Below are positions 19,105-28,800 of a DNA stretch of 64,000 nt, in pieces (the first letter of the stretch is position 1; every line of letters begins with the position of its first letter). The notes below the pieces were generated by a model, which ran no database searches, had not been told where the DNA came from, and was given only the letters and a program-made list of their open reading frames with translations. The stretch lies in the NCBI GenBank assembly GCA_016235265.1, contig JACRLI010000019.1:1-64000 (forward strand), read 5' to 3'. The DNA is from Candidatus Eisenbacteria bacterium. Its GTDB lineage: Bacteria > Eisenbacteria > RBG-16-71-46 > JACRLI01. Position numbers and translations under genes: made by a program.

Positions 19105-19844
19105 ACCTGGAAGTCCAGACGCTGCCCACCGCCGAGGCCGGCGAAGCCGCCGACCTGGGCGGGCGCGCCGTGCTGGTGCTCGACGTCCTGCGGGCCACCA
19201 CCACGCTGGCCTTCGCGTTCGCGCACGGGGCGCGGCTGGCGCTGCCCGCGGCCGACGTGCCGGCGGCGCTCCGCCTGGCCGACGGCCTGGCCCACGACGG
19301 CGTGCTGCTGTGCGGCGAGCGCGGCGGGCGCCGGATCCCGGGCTTCGACCTGGGCAATTCACCGCTGGAGTACACCGCCGCGCGCGTCGGCGGGCGCCCC
19401 CTGGTCTTCGCCAGCACCAACGGCTCCCGGGCGCTCAAGGCGCTGCGGGGGGTGACGCGGGCGGCCACGGCGGCCCTGGTGAACGCCTCCTCCGCGGCCC
19501 GCTGGGTGCTGGCCGGGCCGGGGCCGCTGACGCTGCTGTGTTCGGGGCAGGAGGGCCAGGCGAGCCCCGAGGACCTGCTGGGGGCGGGAGCGGTGCTGGA
19601 GCGGCTCGAGCGGGCCGGCGTGAAGCTGGAGTCCGACACCATTTCCCGGGAGGCGCGCCGGGCCTACGAAGACTGCCGGCCCGACCTGTACGCGGCGTTG
19701 CGGGCCTGCCCGCACGGGGCGTACCTTGAATCCTTGGGCTTCGCGGAGGACCTGGTGGTCTGCTCCCGTGAGGATACCCTGGAGACGCTGCCCGAATGGT
19801 GCGATGACCGGCTCGTTCCGGGGCCGGCGGGAGAGGCACGATGA
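19101..19844 (+). CDS. ComB-like 2-phosphosulfolactate phosphatase
   Basis: ComB family enzymes are Mg-dependent phosphatases that dephosphorylate 2-phosphosulfolactate to sulfolactate, a step first described for methanogen coenzyme M synthesis. Bacterial homologues may serve other pathways. The 247-residue protein shows [33 protein letters not shown] and [11 protein letters not shown], the family's hallmarks. It starts at GTG 19101 inside the accC stop and ends in ATGA overlap with pheA. No other sulfolactate or coenzyme M gene is visible, so the physiological substrate is unknown. Confidence 0.82.
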
Positions 19845-20707
19845 AGAAGCCGGGCACCGCGGACAAGGGCTTCCGGATCGCCTACCAGGGCGAGCCGGGG
19901 GCGTGGAGCGAGGTGGCCGCGCTGCGCAGCGGGGGCGAGCCGTGGCCGTGCCCCGACTTCGCGGCGGCCTTCGCCACGCTCACCGGGGACGAGTGCGCCT
20001 TCGCCGTGCTGCCCATCGAGAACTCGTTGGGCGGCAGCCTGCACGAGAACTACGACCTGTTGGCGCGCGAGCCCGTGCGCATCGTGGCGGAGGGCTACCT
20101 GCCCATCGAGCACCGTGTGCTGGGGCTGCCGGGCGCCACGCTGGCCGGGGCGCGCACGGTGCACTCGCATCCCCAGGCGCTGGCGCAGTGCTCGAGCTTC
20201 TTCCGCAGGCATCCCCACCTTATGCCGGTGGCCGCGTACGACACTGCCGGCGCGGCCGCCGAGGTCGCCGCCCTGGGGGACCGGGACCGCCTGGCGGTGG
20301 GCAGCGCCCGCGCCGGCGAGCTGCACGGCCTGGTCGAGCTGGCCCGGCCGGTGCCGCCGGACGAGATCAACATCACGCGCTTCCTGTACCTGGCGCGCGA
20401 GGGGCGGCCCGAGCCCCGCTGGGCGCACGGCGAGGGCCCCCGCAAGACCTCGCTGGTGTTCGGGCTGCAGCACCGCCCCGGCACGCTGGGCGGCGTGCTG
20501 GCCGCGTTCGCCGACCGCGGCATCAACCTCACCAAGATCGAGTCCCGCCCCACCCGCCGGCAGCCCTTCGAGTACCTGTTCTACGTGGACTTCGAGGGCG
20601 ACGAAAGCGAACCGGAGGCCCACGCGGCCATGCGGTCGCTGCGGGCCTCCGCCGTGAACCTGAAAGTGCTGGGCTGCTACCGGGCCATCCGCTCCGCCAC
20701 CCACTGA
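19841..20707 (+). CDS. pheA: Prephenate dehydratase
   Basis: This enzyme converts prephenate to phenylpyruvate in phenylalanine synthesis. The 288-residue single-function protein lacks a chorismate mutase domain. The dehydratase domain has PIENSLGGSLHENYDLL and the conserved TRF within INITRFLYLA. A C-terminal ACT domain (SLVFGLQHRPGTLGGVL and ESRPTRRQPFEYLFYVDFEG) would bind Phe for feedback control. It is coupled to comB by 4-nt overlap. Confidence 0.94.
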   Translation: MKKPGTADKGFRIAYQGEPGAWSEVAALRSGGEPWPCPDFAAAFATLTGDECAFAVLPIENSLGGSLHENYDLLAREPVRIVAEGYLPIEHRVLGLPGATLAGARTVHSHPQALAQCSSFFRRHPHLMPVAAYDTAGAAAEVAALGDRDRLAVGSARAGELHGLVELARPVPPDEINITRFLYLAREGRPEPRWAHGEGPRKTSLVFGLQHRPGTLGGVLAAFADRGINLTKIESRPTRRQPFEYLFYVDFEGDESEPEAHAAMRSLRASAVNLKVLGCYRAIRSATH

Positions 20708-20777
20708 GTGCGCCGGGAGCGGGGGCCGTCGCGCCGGGTTGGTGAGCCCCGCGCGCCGGGCCGCCGCCCGGACGCCG

Positions 20778-21620
20778 CTAGTCCACGGTCACGTCCCCCG
20801 AGCCGGTCTCCACCCGCACCGTCGGGCCGCCGCCGTTCACCGCCCCCCGTGCCAGGTGCGACCCCAGCCGGCCGGTCACGGTGACGGGATGGGTGCACTG
20901 CACATCGCCCGATCCGGTGCGCACGTCCAGGCTGAAGGCGGCGTCGCGCGGGACGTGCAGCACCACGTCGCCGGAACCGGTCCCCAGCTTCCAGTCCGCC
21001 TTTGGCGCGCCCTGCGCCGTGATGTCCCCGCTGCCGGTGCCGGCGTTGAGGGTTCCGCTGACCCCGTAGAGCACGATGTCGCCGGAGCCGGTCTCGGCCC
21101 GGGCGTCCCCGGAGGCGTCGCGCACCGCGATGTCGCCCGAGCCGGTGGACACGTCCACGGAGGCGGCGAGCCCGCGCGTCAGGATGTCGCCCGAGCCGGT
21201 GCGGCCCTTGAGCCGGGTGCCTGGCGGGGCCTCGATGACATAATCAATGGACACGTTCTGGAACAGGTCGTGGTCGTTGTCGCGGCCCACCACGACCCCC
21301 GTGGAGGTCTGCTCGATGGGCGGGCGGGACAGGATCTCGCGCAGGCGCCTTTCGGCGGTGCCCTTCGCGCGCCACCAGTGCTTCTGCACCCGCACCTTGC
21401 CCACGATGTGCACGCGGCCGGCGGGACCCGGGTGCACGCGGATGTCGCCGGAGCCGGTGTGCACCTCCAGGGGAACCCCGGAGGCCACGCTCAGGGTGCG
21501 GTCAAAGGTCCCGCGGGCGGCGTCGAGGTCGCTCGCCACCGCGGGGGCCAGGGTCACGGCGACGGCGCACGCCGCGGCCAGACCCGCAGCCGGAAAGCGC
21601 CAGGCTCGGAACGAGTGCAT
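20778..21620 (-). CDS. Exported DUF4097-like protein with eight TGSGD repeats
   Basis: The 280-residue protein starts at ATG 21620, after GAGGAGG. A signal peptide ends near LAPAVAS. The mature part contains eight copies of TGSGD[IV] (LEVHTGSGDIRV ... VRVETGSGDVTVD) spaced roughly 20-45 residues, as in the right-handed beta-solenoid DUF4097/adhesin-like families. Function is unknown; a periplasmic or surface role is likely. It converges on pheA and diverges from the MFS gene. The upstream in-frame extension to 21746 is not credible. Confidence 0.8.
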   Translation of the reverse strand: MHSFRAWRFPAAGLAAACAVAVTLAPAVASDLDAARGTFDRTLSVASGVPLEVHTGSGDIRVHPGPAGRVHIVGKVRVQKHWWRAKGTAERRLREILSRPPIEQTSTGVVVGRDNDHDLFQNVSIDYVIEAPPGTRLKGRTGSGDILTRGLAASVDVSTGSGDIAVRDASGDARAETGSGDIVLYGVSGTLNAGTGSGDITAQGAPKADWKLGTGSGDVVLHVPRDAAFSLDVRTGSGDVQCTHPVTVTGRLGSHLARGAVNGGGPTVRVETGSGDVTVD

Positions 21621-21748
21621 CGGGATCCTCCTCTCCTCGGGGGCGCGTCGGGGCCCGCGACACCGGGTTGGGGATTGAACGCGCGGCCCCGCAGTCCTAA
21701 TCTCCTGCACATTGCCTTTACGTCGTTCCGGCCCCGGAGGTTGCACCC

Positions 21749-23092
21749 GTGACGAAAGCCACCCCCGCTTCAGGCCGCACCTTCCTGGACCTCACCGGCT
21801 ACCAGTGGACGGTCCTGTTCGCGGCGTGGCTGGGGTGGGGTTTCGATGTCTTCGACGGGCTGCTGTTCAACTACGTAGCCCCCAACTGCGTGCCCACGCT
21901 GCTGGGGCTGGCCCTGGGCTCCCCGGAGGCCAAGGCGGCCACGCTGCGCTGGGCCGGGGTGCTGACCTCGCTGCTGCTGCTGGGCTGGGCCGCCGGCGGG
22001 ATCCTGTTCGGGCAGGTGGCCGACCGGATCGGCCGCACCCGCACGCTCATGCTCACCATGCTGCTGTACGCGCTGGGCACCGCCCTGTGTGCCTTTGCCC
22101 CCAACCTGTGGGTCCTGGCCCTGTGCCGGCTGGTGGCCAGCCTGGGCATCGGCGGGGAGTGGGCGGCGGGGGCGGCCATGGTGGCCGAAGTGGTCCCGGA
22201 GAAGCGCCGGGTGGAGGCCGGCGCGCTGCTCTACACCTCCGCCCCGATGGGCCTGTTCCTGGCCACCTTCGTGAACTTCCAGGTCGCGGGGGTGCTGTTC
22301 AAGGCCTCTCCCGAGGTGTCGTGGCGATACGTGTTCCTGTTCGGGCTGCTGCCCGCCTTTGCGGCCTTCCTGGTGCGGATGTTCGTGCGGGAACCGGAGC
22401 GCTGGAAGCAGTCCGCCCCGGCGGCGTCCCACGCCCGGGTGGCCGAGCTGTTTCATCCCGGCATGCGGCGCTTCACCCTGAGCGGGTTCCTGATGGCGGT
22501 GATCGCGCTGATCATGTGGTGGAGCTGCAACGCGTTCATCCCGGTGGTGGCCACCGGGCTGGCGCAGGCCGCGGCGAAGCTGCGCGCCCTGGACCGGGCG
22601 GGGGCGCTGGCGCTGGCGGAGGGCTGGAAGCAGGCGGCCACCAACTGGTTCAATCTCGGGGGGCTGCTGGGCACGCTGCTCACCGTGCCCGCCTCCAAGT
22701 GCCTCGGCCGCCGACCCATGTTCGGGCTGTACTTCCTGGGCGCCGGCATCTCCATCCTGGCGGCATTCGGGCTGGATCTCGCGCCGGAGACCCGCCTGGT
22801 GATGTACTTCCCCATCGGGCTCACGGTGTTCGGCGTCTTCGGCAGCTTCACCTATTACCTGCCGGAGCTGTTTCCCACGCGCCTGCGCGGCACCGGGGCG
22901 GGATTCTGCTACAACGTGGGCCGGGTGATCGCCGCCGCGGGGCCGTTCCTAGTGGGCACCATCGCCTCGCAGGGGGCCAACTCGCTGACCGCCGCGCTGC
23001 AGGCCCTGTTCTGGGTGGGCTTCGCGCCGCTCGCGGGGCTGCTGCTGCTGCCGTGGGTGGTGGAGACGCGGGGCCGGGCGCTGGCGGACTAG
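21749..23092 (+). CDS. MFS transporter (sugar/organic-acid type)
   Basis: This 447-residue inner-membrane permease has about 12 hydrophobic helices. The loop 2-3 motif GILFGQVADRIGRTRTLM is the MFS hallmark. The N-terminal GWGFDVFDGLLF resembles the acidic TM1 motif of the AAHS/SHS carboxylate symporters. The equivalent later loop is CLGRRPMFGLY. The substrate cannot be inferred. It is a single gene, divergent from the DUF4097 protein and convergent with lptG. Confidence 0.85.
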   Translation: MTKATPASGRTFLDLTGYQWTVLFAAWLGWGFDVFDGLLFNYVAPNCVPTLLGLALGSPEAKAATLRWAGVLTSLLLLGWAAGGILFGQVADRIGRTRTLMLTMLLYALGTALCAFAPNLWVLALCRLVASLGIGGEWAAGAAMVAEVVPEKRRVEAGALLYTSAPMGLFLATFVNFQVAGVLFKASPEVSWRYVFLFGLLPAFAAFLVRMFVREPERWKQSAPAASHARVAELFHPGMRRFTLSGFLMAVIALIMWWSCNAFIPVVATGLAQAAAKLRALDRAGALALAEGWKQAATNWFNLGGLLGTLLTVPASKCLGRRPMFGLYFLGAGISILAAFGLDLAPETRLVMYFPIGLTVFGVFGSFTYYLPELFPTRLRGTGAGFCYNVGRVIAAAGPFLVGTIASQGANSLTAALQALFWVGFAPLAGLLLLPWVVETRGRALAD

Positions 23093-23118
23093 CCGTCGGC
23101 CCGCGGGGGACCCGGGGT

Positions 23119-23176
23119 GGGCCCGCGGCGAACCGGTGGCGGGCCCGGGGCGAACCGGCGGGCCTGCGGCGAATCC
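23119..23176. repeat. Three degenerate ~20-bp tandem units
   Basis: Units resembling GGGCCCGCGGCGAACCGG occur three times head to tail between the convergent MFS and lptG genes. No function is evident; they may fold into a bidirectional terminator-like structure. Confidence 0.5.
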
Positions 23177-23195
23177 ACGGCCGCCCTGCGGCCCG

Positions 23196-24281
23196 CTACC
23201 GGGGTGACTTCCACAACATCGCGCCCGCCACCGCCAGGAACAGGGCGTGGCCCGCCCAGCCCGCGAACCACGGCGGGAGCACCCCGGACTGACCCAGGGC
23301 CCGCCCGGTGGCCACCACCCCGTAGAACGCGAAGCTCGCCACCGCCGAGAGCCCGAACGCCAGCGCCGGGCTGTTCCTGCGCAGCTGCGCCGCGATCGCC
23401 ACCGCGATCAGCAGGGCCACCAGGTTGATCAGCGGGTAGCTCAGCTTCAGCTGGAAGTCCACCTCGTAGCGCTCGGCGGCCCGGCCGCTCTCCACGAGCC
23501 GGCCGATGTACCTGCGCAGCTCGGTGATGGTCATCTGGGAGGGGTTGCGCTCCTCGGCGGCGAAGTCCGCGGGCCGCTCGCGCAGCCGGGCCAGGGTGAG
23601 CGTGCCGAATCGCACCGCGGTCTCGCGGTCCTCGCCGAACACGCGCTGGACCCCGTCGCGCAGCACCCAGTGTGCGCCGTCCCAGGTGCCCTCGCGCGCG
23701 TCGATGCGCACCCGCACCCGGCCGCCGCCGAAGCTCTGGATGGTGGGCTCCAGCATGCGCTGCTCCTGCACCAGGTAGGAGCGCATGGAAAACACCCGGC
23801 CCTCGGTGCCCATGTACAGCAGGTTGTCGCGCTGCGAGGGCGGGCTGGGCACGATGTGCATCACGGTGCGCTCGAGGTACTGCTGGCGCGCGCGGTTGGA
23901 GCGCGGCACCGCGTACTCTTCGAGCACGAAGGAGACCGCGCTGGCCAGAAGGGCCACGCCGAGCAGCGGGCGCGCCAGGCGCAGGTACGAGCGGCCGGCC
24001 ACGTTCATGGCGGTCAGCTCGTTGAACTTGCCCATCTGGGAGAGTGTCAGCATGGCGGCCAGCAGCAGCGCCATCGGCATCACCAGCACCGCCACCGAGG
24101 GCACGTGCAGAGCGAAGTACACGGCCAGCTGCGCGGCGCCGGCGTGGGCGTCCAGGAAGCGGTCGATCTTCTCGAACACGTCCACCACGGCGAAGATGCC
24201 CACGAAGAACAGGAACGTGAGCGCGAAGTACAGCAGGAACTCCCGCAGCACGTAGCGGTCGAGGATGCCGGGCCGGTTCAC
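23196..24281 (-). CDS. lptG: LPS export permease LptG
   Basis: This is one of two inner-membrane permease subunits of the LptB2FG transporter, which extracts lipopolysaccharide for the Lpt bridge. The 361-residue protein starts at GTG 24281 (VNRPGILDRYVLREFLLYF) and overlaps the upstream stop by 4 nt. Six TM segments flank a periplasmic jellyroll-like domain (about residues 130-260). FNELTAMNVAGRSYLRLARP is the family's coupling region. LptF and LptG are closely similar, so assignment between the two rests on gene order and length. Confidence 0.85.
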   Translation of the reverse strand: MNRPGILDRYVLREFLLYFALTFLFFVGIFAVVDVFEKIDRFLDAHAGAAQLAVYFALHVPSVAVLVMPMALLLAAMLTLSQMGKFNELTAMNVAGRSYLRLARPLLGVALLASAVSFVLEEYAVPRSNRARQQYLERTVMHIVPSPPSQRDNLLYMGTEGRVFSMRSYLVQEQRMLEPTIQSFGGGRVRVRIDAREGTWDGAHWVLRDGVQRVFGEDRETAVRFGTLTLARLRERPADFAAEERNPSQMTITELRRYIGRLVESGRAAERYEVDFQLKLSYPLINLVALLIAVAIAAQLRRNSPALAFGLSAVASFAFYGVVATGRALGQSGVLPPWFAGWAGHALFLAVAGAMLWKSPR

Positions 24282-25630
24282 CGCGGGAGCACCTCGGCCT
24301 CGCGCAGCGTCAGGTACAGCCCGACGCCCCCGATCACCAGGTTGGGCAGCCACATGGACAGGAACGGGCTCAGGTGCCCGTGCTTGGCCAGTTCCTCGCC
24401 CACCACCAGCGTCACGTAATAGAACAGGAAGAACAGCAGGCTGGCGAAGGCCACCGCCGGACCGGCGCGCCTCACCCGCAGCCCCAGCGGCGCGCCGATG
24501 AGCACGAACACCACGCACGCCGCCGGGATGGCGAACTTCTTCTGGATCTCCACCCCGTAGCTCCAGCGCTGGTCGTCCAGCGCGCGCACCTGCAGCAGGT
24601 ACGACTGCAGGCTGGCCTGGTCACCGGGGGGCATGGGCTTCGGAACGGGGTGGGGGCGCTGGAAGAGCTGCGCCACCAGCGCCAGCAGCGCGGAGAAGCG
24701 CGGCTCCCGGGGCCGCGGGCCGCCCTCCTGGAACACCCAGTCGGCGTCGTCCAGCGAGTGGTACCCGTACTGGCTCAGCAGGGGCATGGCCCGGCGCTGG
24801 ATTTCCACGCGCTCGGCGTCCAGGCCCTTGAGTGCGTTGCGCATGTCGCGGGTGCTCATCTCGCGGTCGCTGCGTGCGGAGCGGTCGGTGTGCCGCAGCG
24901 CCTGGCCCACGCCGAGGATGCGCAGCGTGTGGCGGCGGAACACCAGCCGGCGGTACTTGTCCTTGAGCGCCGCCTCCTTGGGGACCTCGTGGATCTCCCC
25001 GTCCTGCAGGTGAAAGGTGACGGCGTCCTCGCGGGGGTCGTACTCCAGCTGCCCCGAGCGCGCGGTGATGGTGGTGGGCAGGCGGTCGGCGTGGAGCTGG
25101 TAGATGGTGATGTCCCCCAGGCGCGAGGTCCTGGCGTTGACGCGTCCCACGAGGAGGCGATACCCTTCGAAGTCGTCCAGAAACACCCCCTCCTCGAGCT
25201 TGAATGCGGGGCGCTTCTGGCCGATGTCGTACATGAGATTCGCGAACTGGTGGTTGGTCTCGGGCAACACGTGGTTGTTGAACAGCGTGAGGCCCACCGC
25301 AAGCAAGCCCGCCGCCCCCACCAGCGGGAGCAGGACACCCAGGAGCGCCACGCCGCTGGTGCGCATGGCGGAGATTTCGTGGTCCTGCGACAGCCGCCCG
25401 AAGGTCATCAGCACGGCCACCAGGACCGAACAGGGCACGGACAGAGCGATCATCCAGCCCTGCCCCAGCAGGAAGAGCTCGCCCACCACGATGGGGGGCA
25501 CGCCCTTGCTCACGATGAGGTCCACGTACTCGAACAGGAAGTCGAGGGCGAAGATCAGCGTGATCACGCCGAAGCCCACCAGGAGCGGGACCACGTGAAG
25601 TCCCAGTACGTAACGCGCGAACCGGTTCAT
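24278..25630 (-). CDS. lptF: LPS export permease LptF
   Basis: This is the partner permease of LptG. It has 450 residues from ATG 25630 (MNRFARYVLGLHVVPLLVGF). It is longer than typical LptF because of an enlarged periplasmic domain between the TM halves (about residues 110-370), including SLDDADWVFQEGGPRPREP. The coupling region is SQDHEISAMRTSGVALLGVL. It is transcribed divergently from sprA across 176 nt. LptB, LptA and LptC are not in the window. Confidence 0.87.
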   Translation of the reverse strand: MNRFARYVLGLHVVPLLVGFGVITLIFALDFLFEYVDLIVSKGVPPIVVGELFLLGQGWMIALSVPCSVLVAVLMTFGRLSQDHEISAMRTSGVALLGVLLPLVGAAGLLAVGLTLFNNHVLPETNHQFANLMYDIGQKRPAFKLEEGVFLDDFEGYRLLVGRVNARTSRLGDITIYQLHADRLPTTITARSGQLEYDPREDAVTFHLQDGEIHEVPKEAALKDKYRRLVFRRHTLRILGVGQALRHTDRSARSDREMSTRDMRNALKGLDAERVEIQRRAMPLLSQYGYHSLDDADWVFQEGGPRPREPRFSALLALVAQLFQRPHPVPKPMPPGDQASLQSYLLQVRALDDQRWSYGVEIQKKFAIPAACVVFVLIGAPLGLRVRRAGPAVAFASLLFFLFYYVTLVVGEELAKHGHLSPFLSMWLPNLVIGGVGLYLTLREAEVLPR

Positions 25631-25806
25631 GGTGAAGGACTTGCGCCCGGGTGGAACCTGCCCGGCGCGGCCGGTGTATCCAGAGGGTCGGGCCTCAGTG
25701 CAGCCTGCCGCCCGGCGGCCGCCGGCACCAGCCGGGCCCACCTGGAACCGGCGGCCGTGCGCGCCCACGCGGGTCGCGTCCGGGGCGCCATCACCCGTCG
25801 GGTACC

Positions 25807-28800
25807 GTGATCAGATTCCAGTCCGTCCTCCTCAGCTTCCTGCTGGCCTCCGCCGCCGTCACGGCCGGCGTCCCGGCCGCCTGCGCGGCCCCGCCCCAGG
25901 ACCAGCCCACCGGGACCTACACCCCCGGGACCCAATCGATGGGTCTTCCGTCCAGCGGCGACACCACCCAGGCGCAGCCCGGCGGCGACCCGGCCCGGCG
26001 CCTGCAAGAGCGGATCCTCTACACCGGCGATCCGCGCAAGGACGAGATTCGCTTCGACGCGGACAGCGGCATGGTAGAACTGCGCAGCAGAGTGGACAAC
26101 TACGAACTGGGTCCGGCCCGCCGGCTGCCGGTTCGCGAGTACTCCCGCTACCTGACGCTCCGCAACTACGACCTGGTGTTCATGCGCGAGTCGTACAGGG
26201 CCCTGGGGGTGGTGCCCGCGGACGCCACCGGCCTGCGCCCCGGCCGCTTCAAGCTGGAGCTGCCGGTCAACCTGCCCGGCTTCGCCCAGAGCATCTTTGG
26301 CAACGTGCGCCCCAACCTGGCGCTGACCGGCAGCGAGACGCTCACCCTGGGCGGGACCTCCAACTGGGACAACCGCCCGCTGGCGCTGGGCCGCCAGAGC
26401 AAGTTCCCGCAGCTGGAGATGAAGCAGGACCTGCAAGTGAAGGTGCAGGGGAGCATCGGCGGGAAGGTGAAGGTGGATGTGGACCAGACCAGCAACGCCG
26501 CCACCACCCCGCTCAGCAACCGCATCCGCATCACCTACACCGGCGACGAGGACGAGGTGGTGCGCAGCATGGAACTGGGCAACACCCAGCTCTCCCTGCC
26601 CGGCACCCAGTTCGTGAGCTACAGCGGCCAGCACCAGGGCCTGTTCGGGCTCAAGACGCTCTCGAAGTTCGGGCCGCTGGACCTGACCATGATCGCCTCC
26701 AAGCAGGAGGGCCAGAGCAAGCGCGACACCTTCAAACGCTCGGCGCAACAGCGCACCGAGCGCATCGAGGACTACCAGTACTCGCAGCGGCAGTTCTTCT
26801 ACATCACGGACCTGCCGGACACCGGGATCGACGTGGGCTCCATCGCGCTGTACGTGGATCCGCGCATCGGGGGCGTCTTCGAGGGGCGGGCCGGCAAGGC
26901 CTACCTGGATCCCTCCGACCCCGCCACCGGCCCGGTGTTCGAGGGCAGCTTCGTGTACAAGCAGCTCAACGACTTCTACAAGGTGCAGACCCAGTGGCGC
27001 GGCAGGGGCATGCCGGTCATCGAGCTGAACGCGCCGCTGGACGAGTCCTCGGTGCTGGCGGTCACCTACCGCACCGCGACGGGCTCGGTGGGCACCGATG
27101 CGGAAGGCAGCCCGCTGGTGCTGAAGATGCTCCGGCCGTTCAAGGAACTGGTGACCACCGACTCCAACGGCAACTACGATCCGGAGGGTCCCTGGTACCG
27201 CACCGTCTTCTACGAGCTGCGCAACATCTACCGGCTCTCGGGAATCAAGATCGACCAGGAGACGTTTCGCCTCGCCATCTTCAGCACCGCGTCCAACCCG
27301 CCCCAGGACTACGGGCCCAAGGGCAAGTACATCGAGATCACCGGGCTGGACAACGAGAAACTCTCGGGCTCGGATCACGTGCCGAGCGCCGACGGGCACG
27401 GCGACGGGCGCATTGACGCCGACGTGATCCGCGGCCGCAGCTTCGTGGACTACGACCGCGGCCTGATCTTCTTTCCCGACCCGCGGCCCTTCTTCTACCA
27501 GCCGGACGCGGGGCTGCCGGGGGGGCTGGCGGCCCAGGATCCGCCGGGTGTGACGCGTCCCGACGCCTTCACCACGGAGACCGCCGACACCGCCATCTAC
27601 ACCCAGCGCAGCTACAACTCGTCGCTGCTGGCGAACAAGTACTACCTGGAGGCCACCTACCGGGAGGGGCAGGCGGCCGACATCATCCGGCTCGACCGCA
27701 CCGACATCATCGCCGGCTCGGAGGTGATCATCATCAACGGGAAGCGGCTGGAGCGCGGCGCGGACTACGAGATCACCCCCGAGATCGGCGAGATCCGCAT
27801 CCTGCGACAGGACCTGCTGCTGGGCCAGCCGGAGATCTCGGTGGATTACGCCTACGCGCCGCTGTTCTCCCAGGGGCAGAAGGCCCTGGTGGGCTTCTCG
27901 GCCGCGTACGGCAAGGACTCGCCGCGCAGCTTCGCCACCACGTGGCTGTTCGAGAACAGCGGCACCCCGGAGCTGCGCCCCAAGCTGGGGGAGGAGCCTT
28001 CGCGGACGCTGGTGGGCGACATCAACGGCCAGGGCCGCTGGAAGCCGCGCTTCCTGACCCGCTTCGCCGACGCCCTGCCCGGGGTGCGGGCCACCGCCGA
28101 ATCCAACGTGGACGCCCAGGGCGAGGTGGCCATGAGCCTGCCCAATCCCAACACCAAGGACCTGGGTTACGTGGACGACATGGAGGGCACCAAGGACGTG
28201 ACTTCCGTGGACGTGGGCTACGGCGCGTGGAAGCCCTCGAGCCTTCCCCCGGCCTTCGCCGGAAACGTGGAGCACCACCTGGAGTCCACGTTCATGCAGG
28301 GGCGGGCGAACTACTACAACCCCTACACCCGGGTGCGCGAGGGGGACCTCAAGACCAACCTGACCGGCACCGAGTACAACCAGACCCGGCGGGTGCTGGA
28401 ACTGAAGGTGGACCGCGACACCGTGAGCGACCGGGGCTCCGGCCAGCTGTGGGCGGGCATCCAGCAGGGGCTCTCGCGGACCATCCTCGATCTCTCCACC
28501 GCCACCGACGTGGAGCTCTGGATCAACGAGCACCCGGAGCAGCAGCGTAGCGGGGACTGGTCGCCGCAGGTGTGGCCCTCCGCGGCCCGCCTGCACATAG
28601 ATTTCGGGCAGGTCAGCGAGGACGCCGCGTGGAGCCCCAACGTGCCGCCCAACGCCAGGCGGGACACCGAGAGCGAGCAGGGCGGCGCATTCTGGAGCGC
28701 CACCAACAACGACAACGGGCTGGACACCCTGCCCAACGCGCGCGAGTCCGGGGTGCAGGGGGTGGGCGGGGTGAACCAGTACCCGCTGCCGGACCTCAAC

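Noticed and set aside
24282..24518. Upstream extension of lptG
   Set aside because: It overlaps the lptF coding region; GTG 24281 gives the family N-terminus and a 4-nt overlap.
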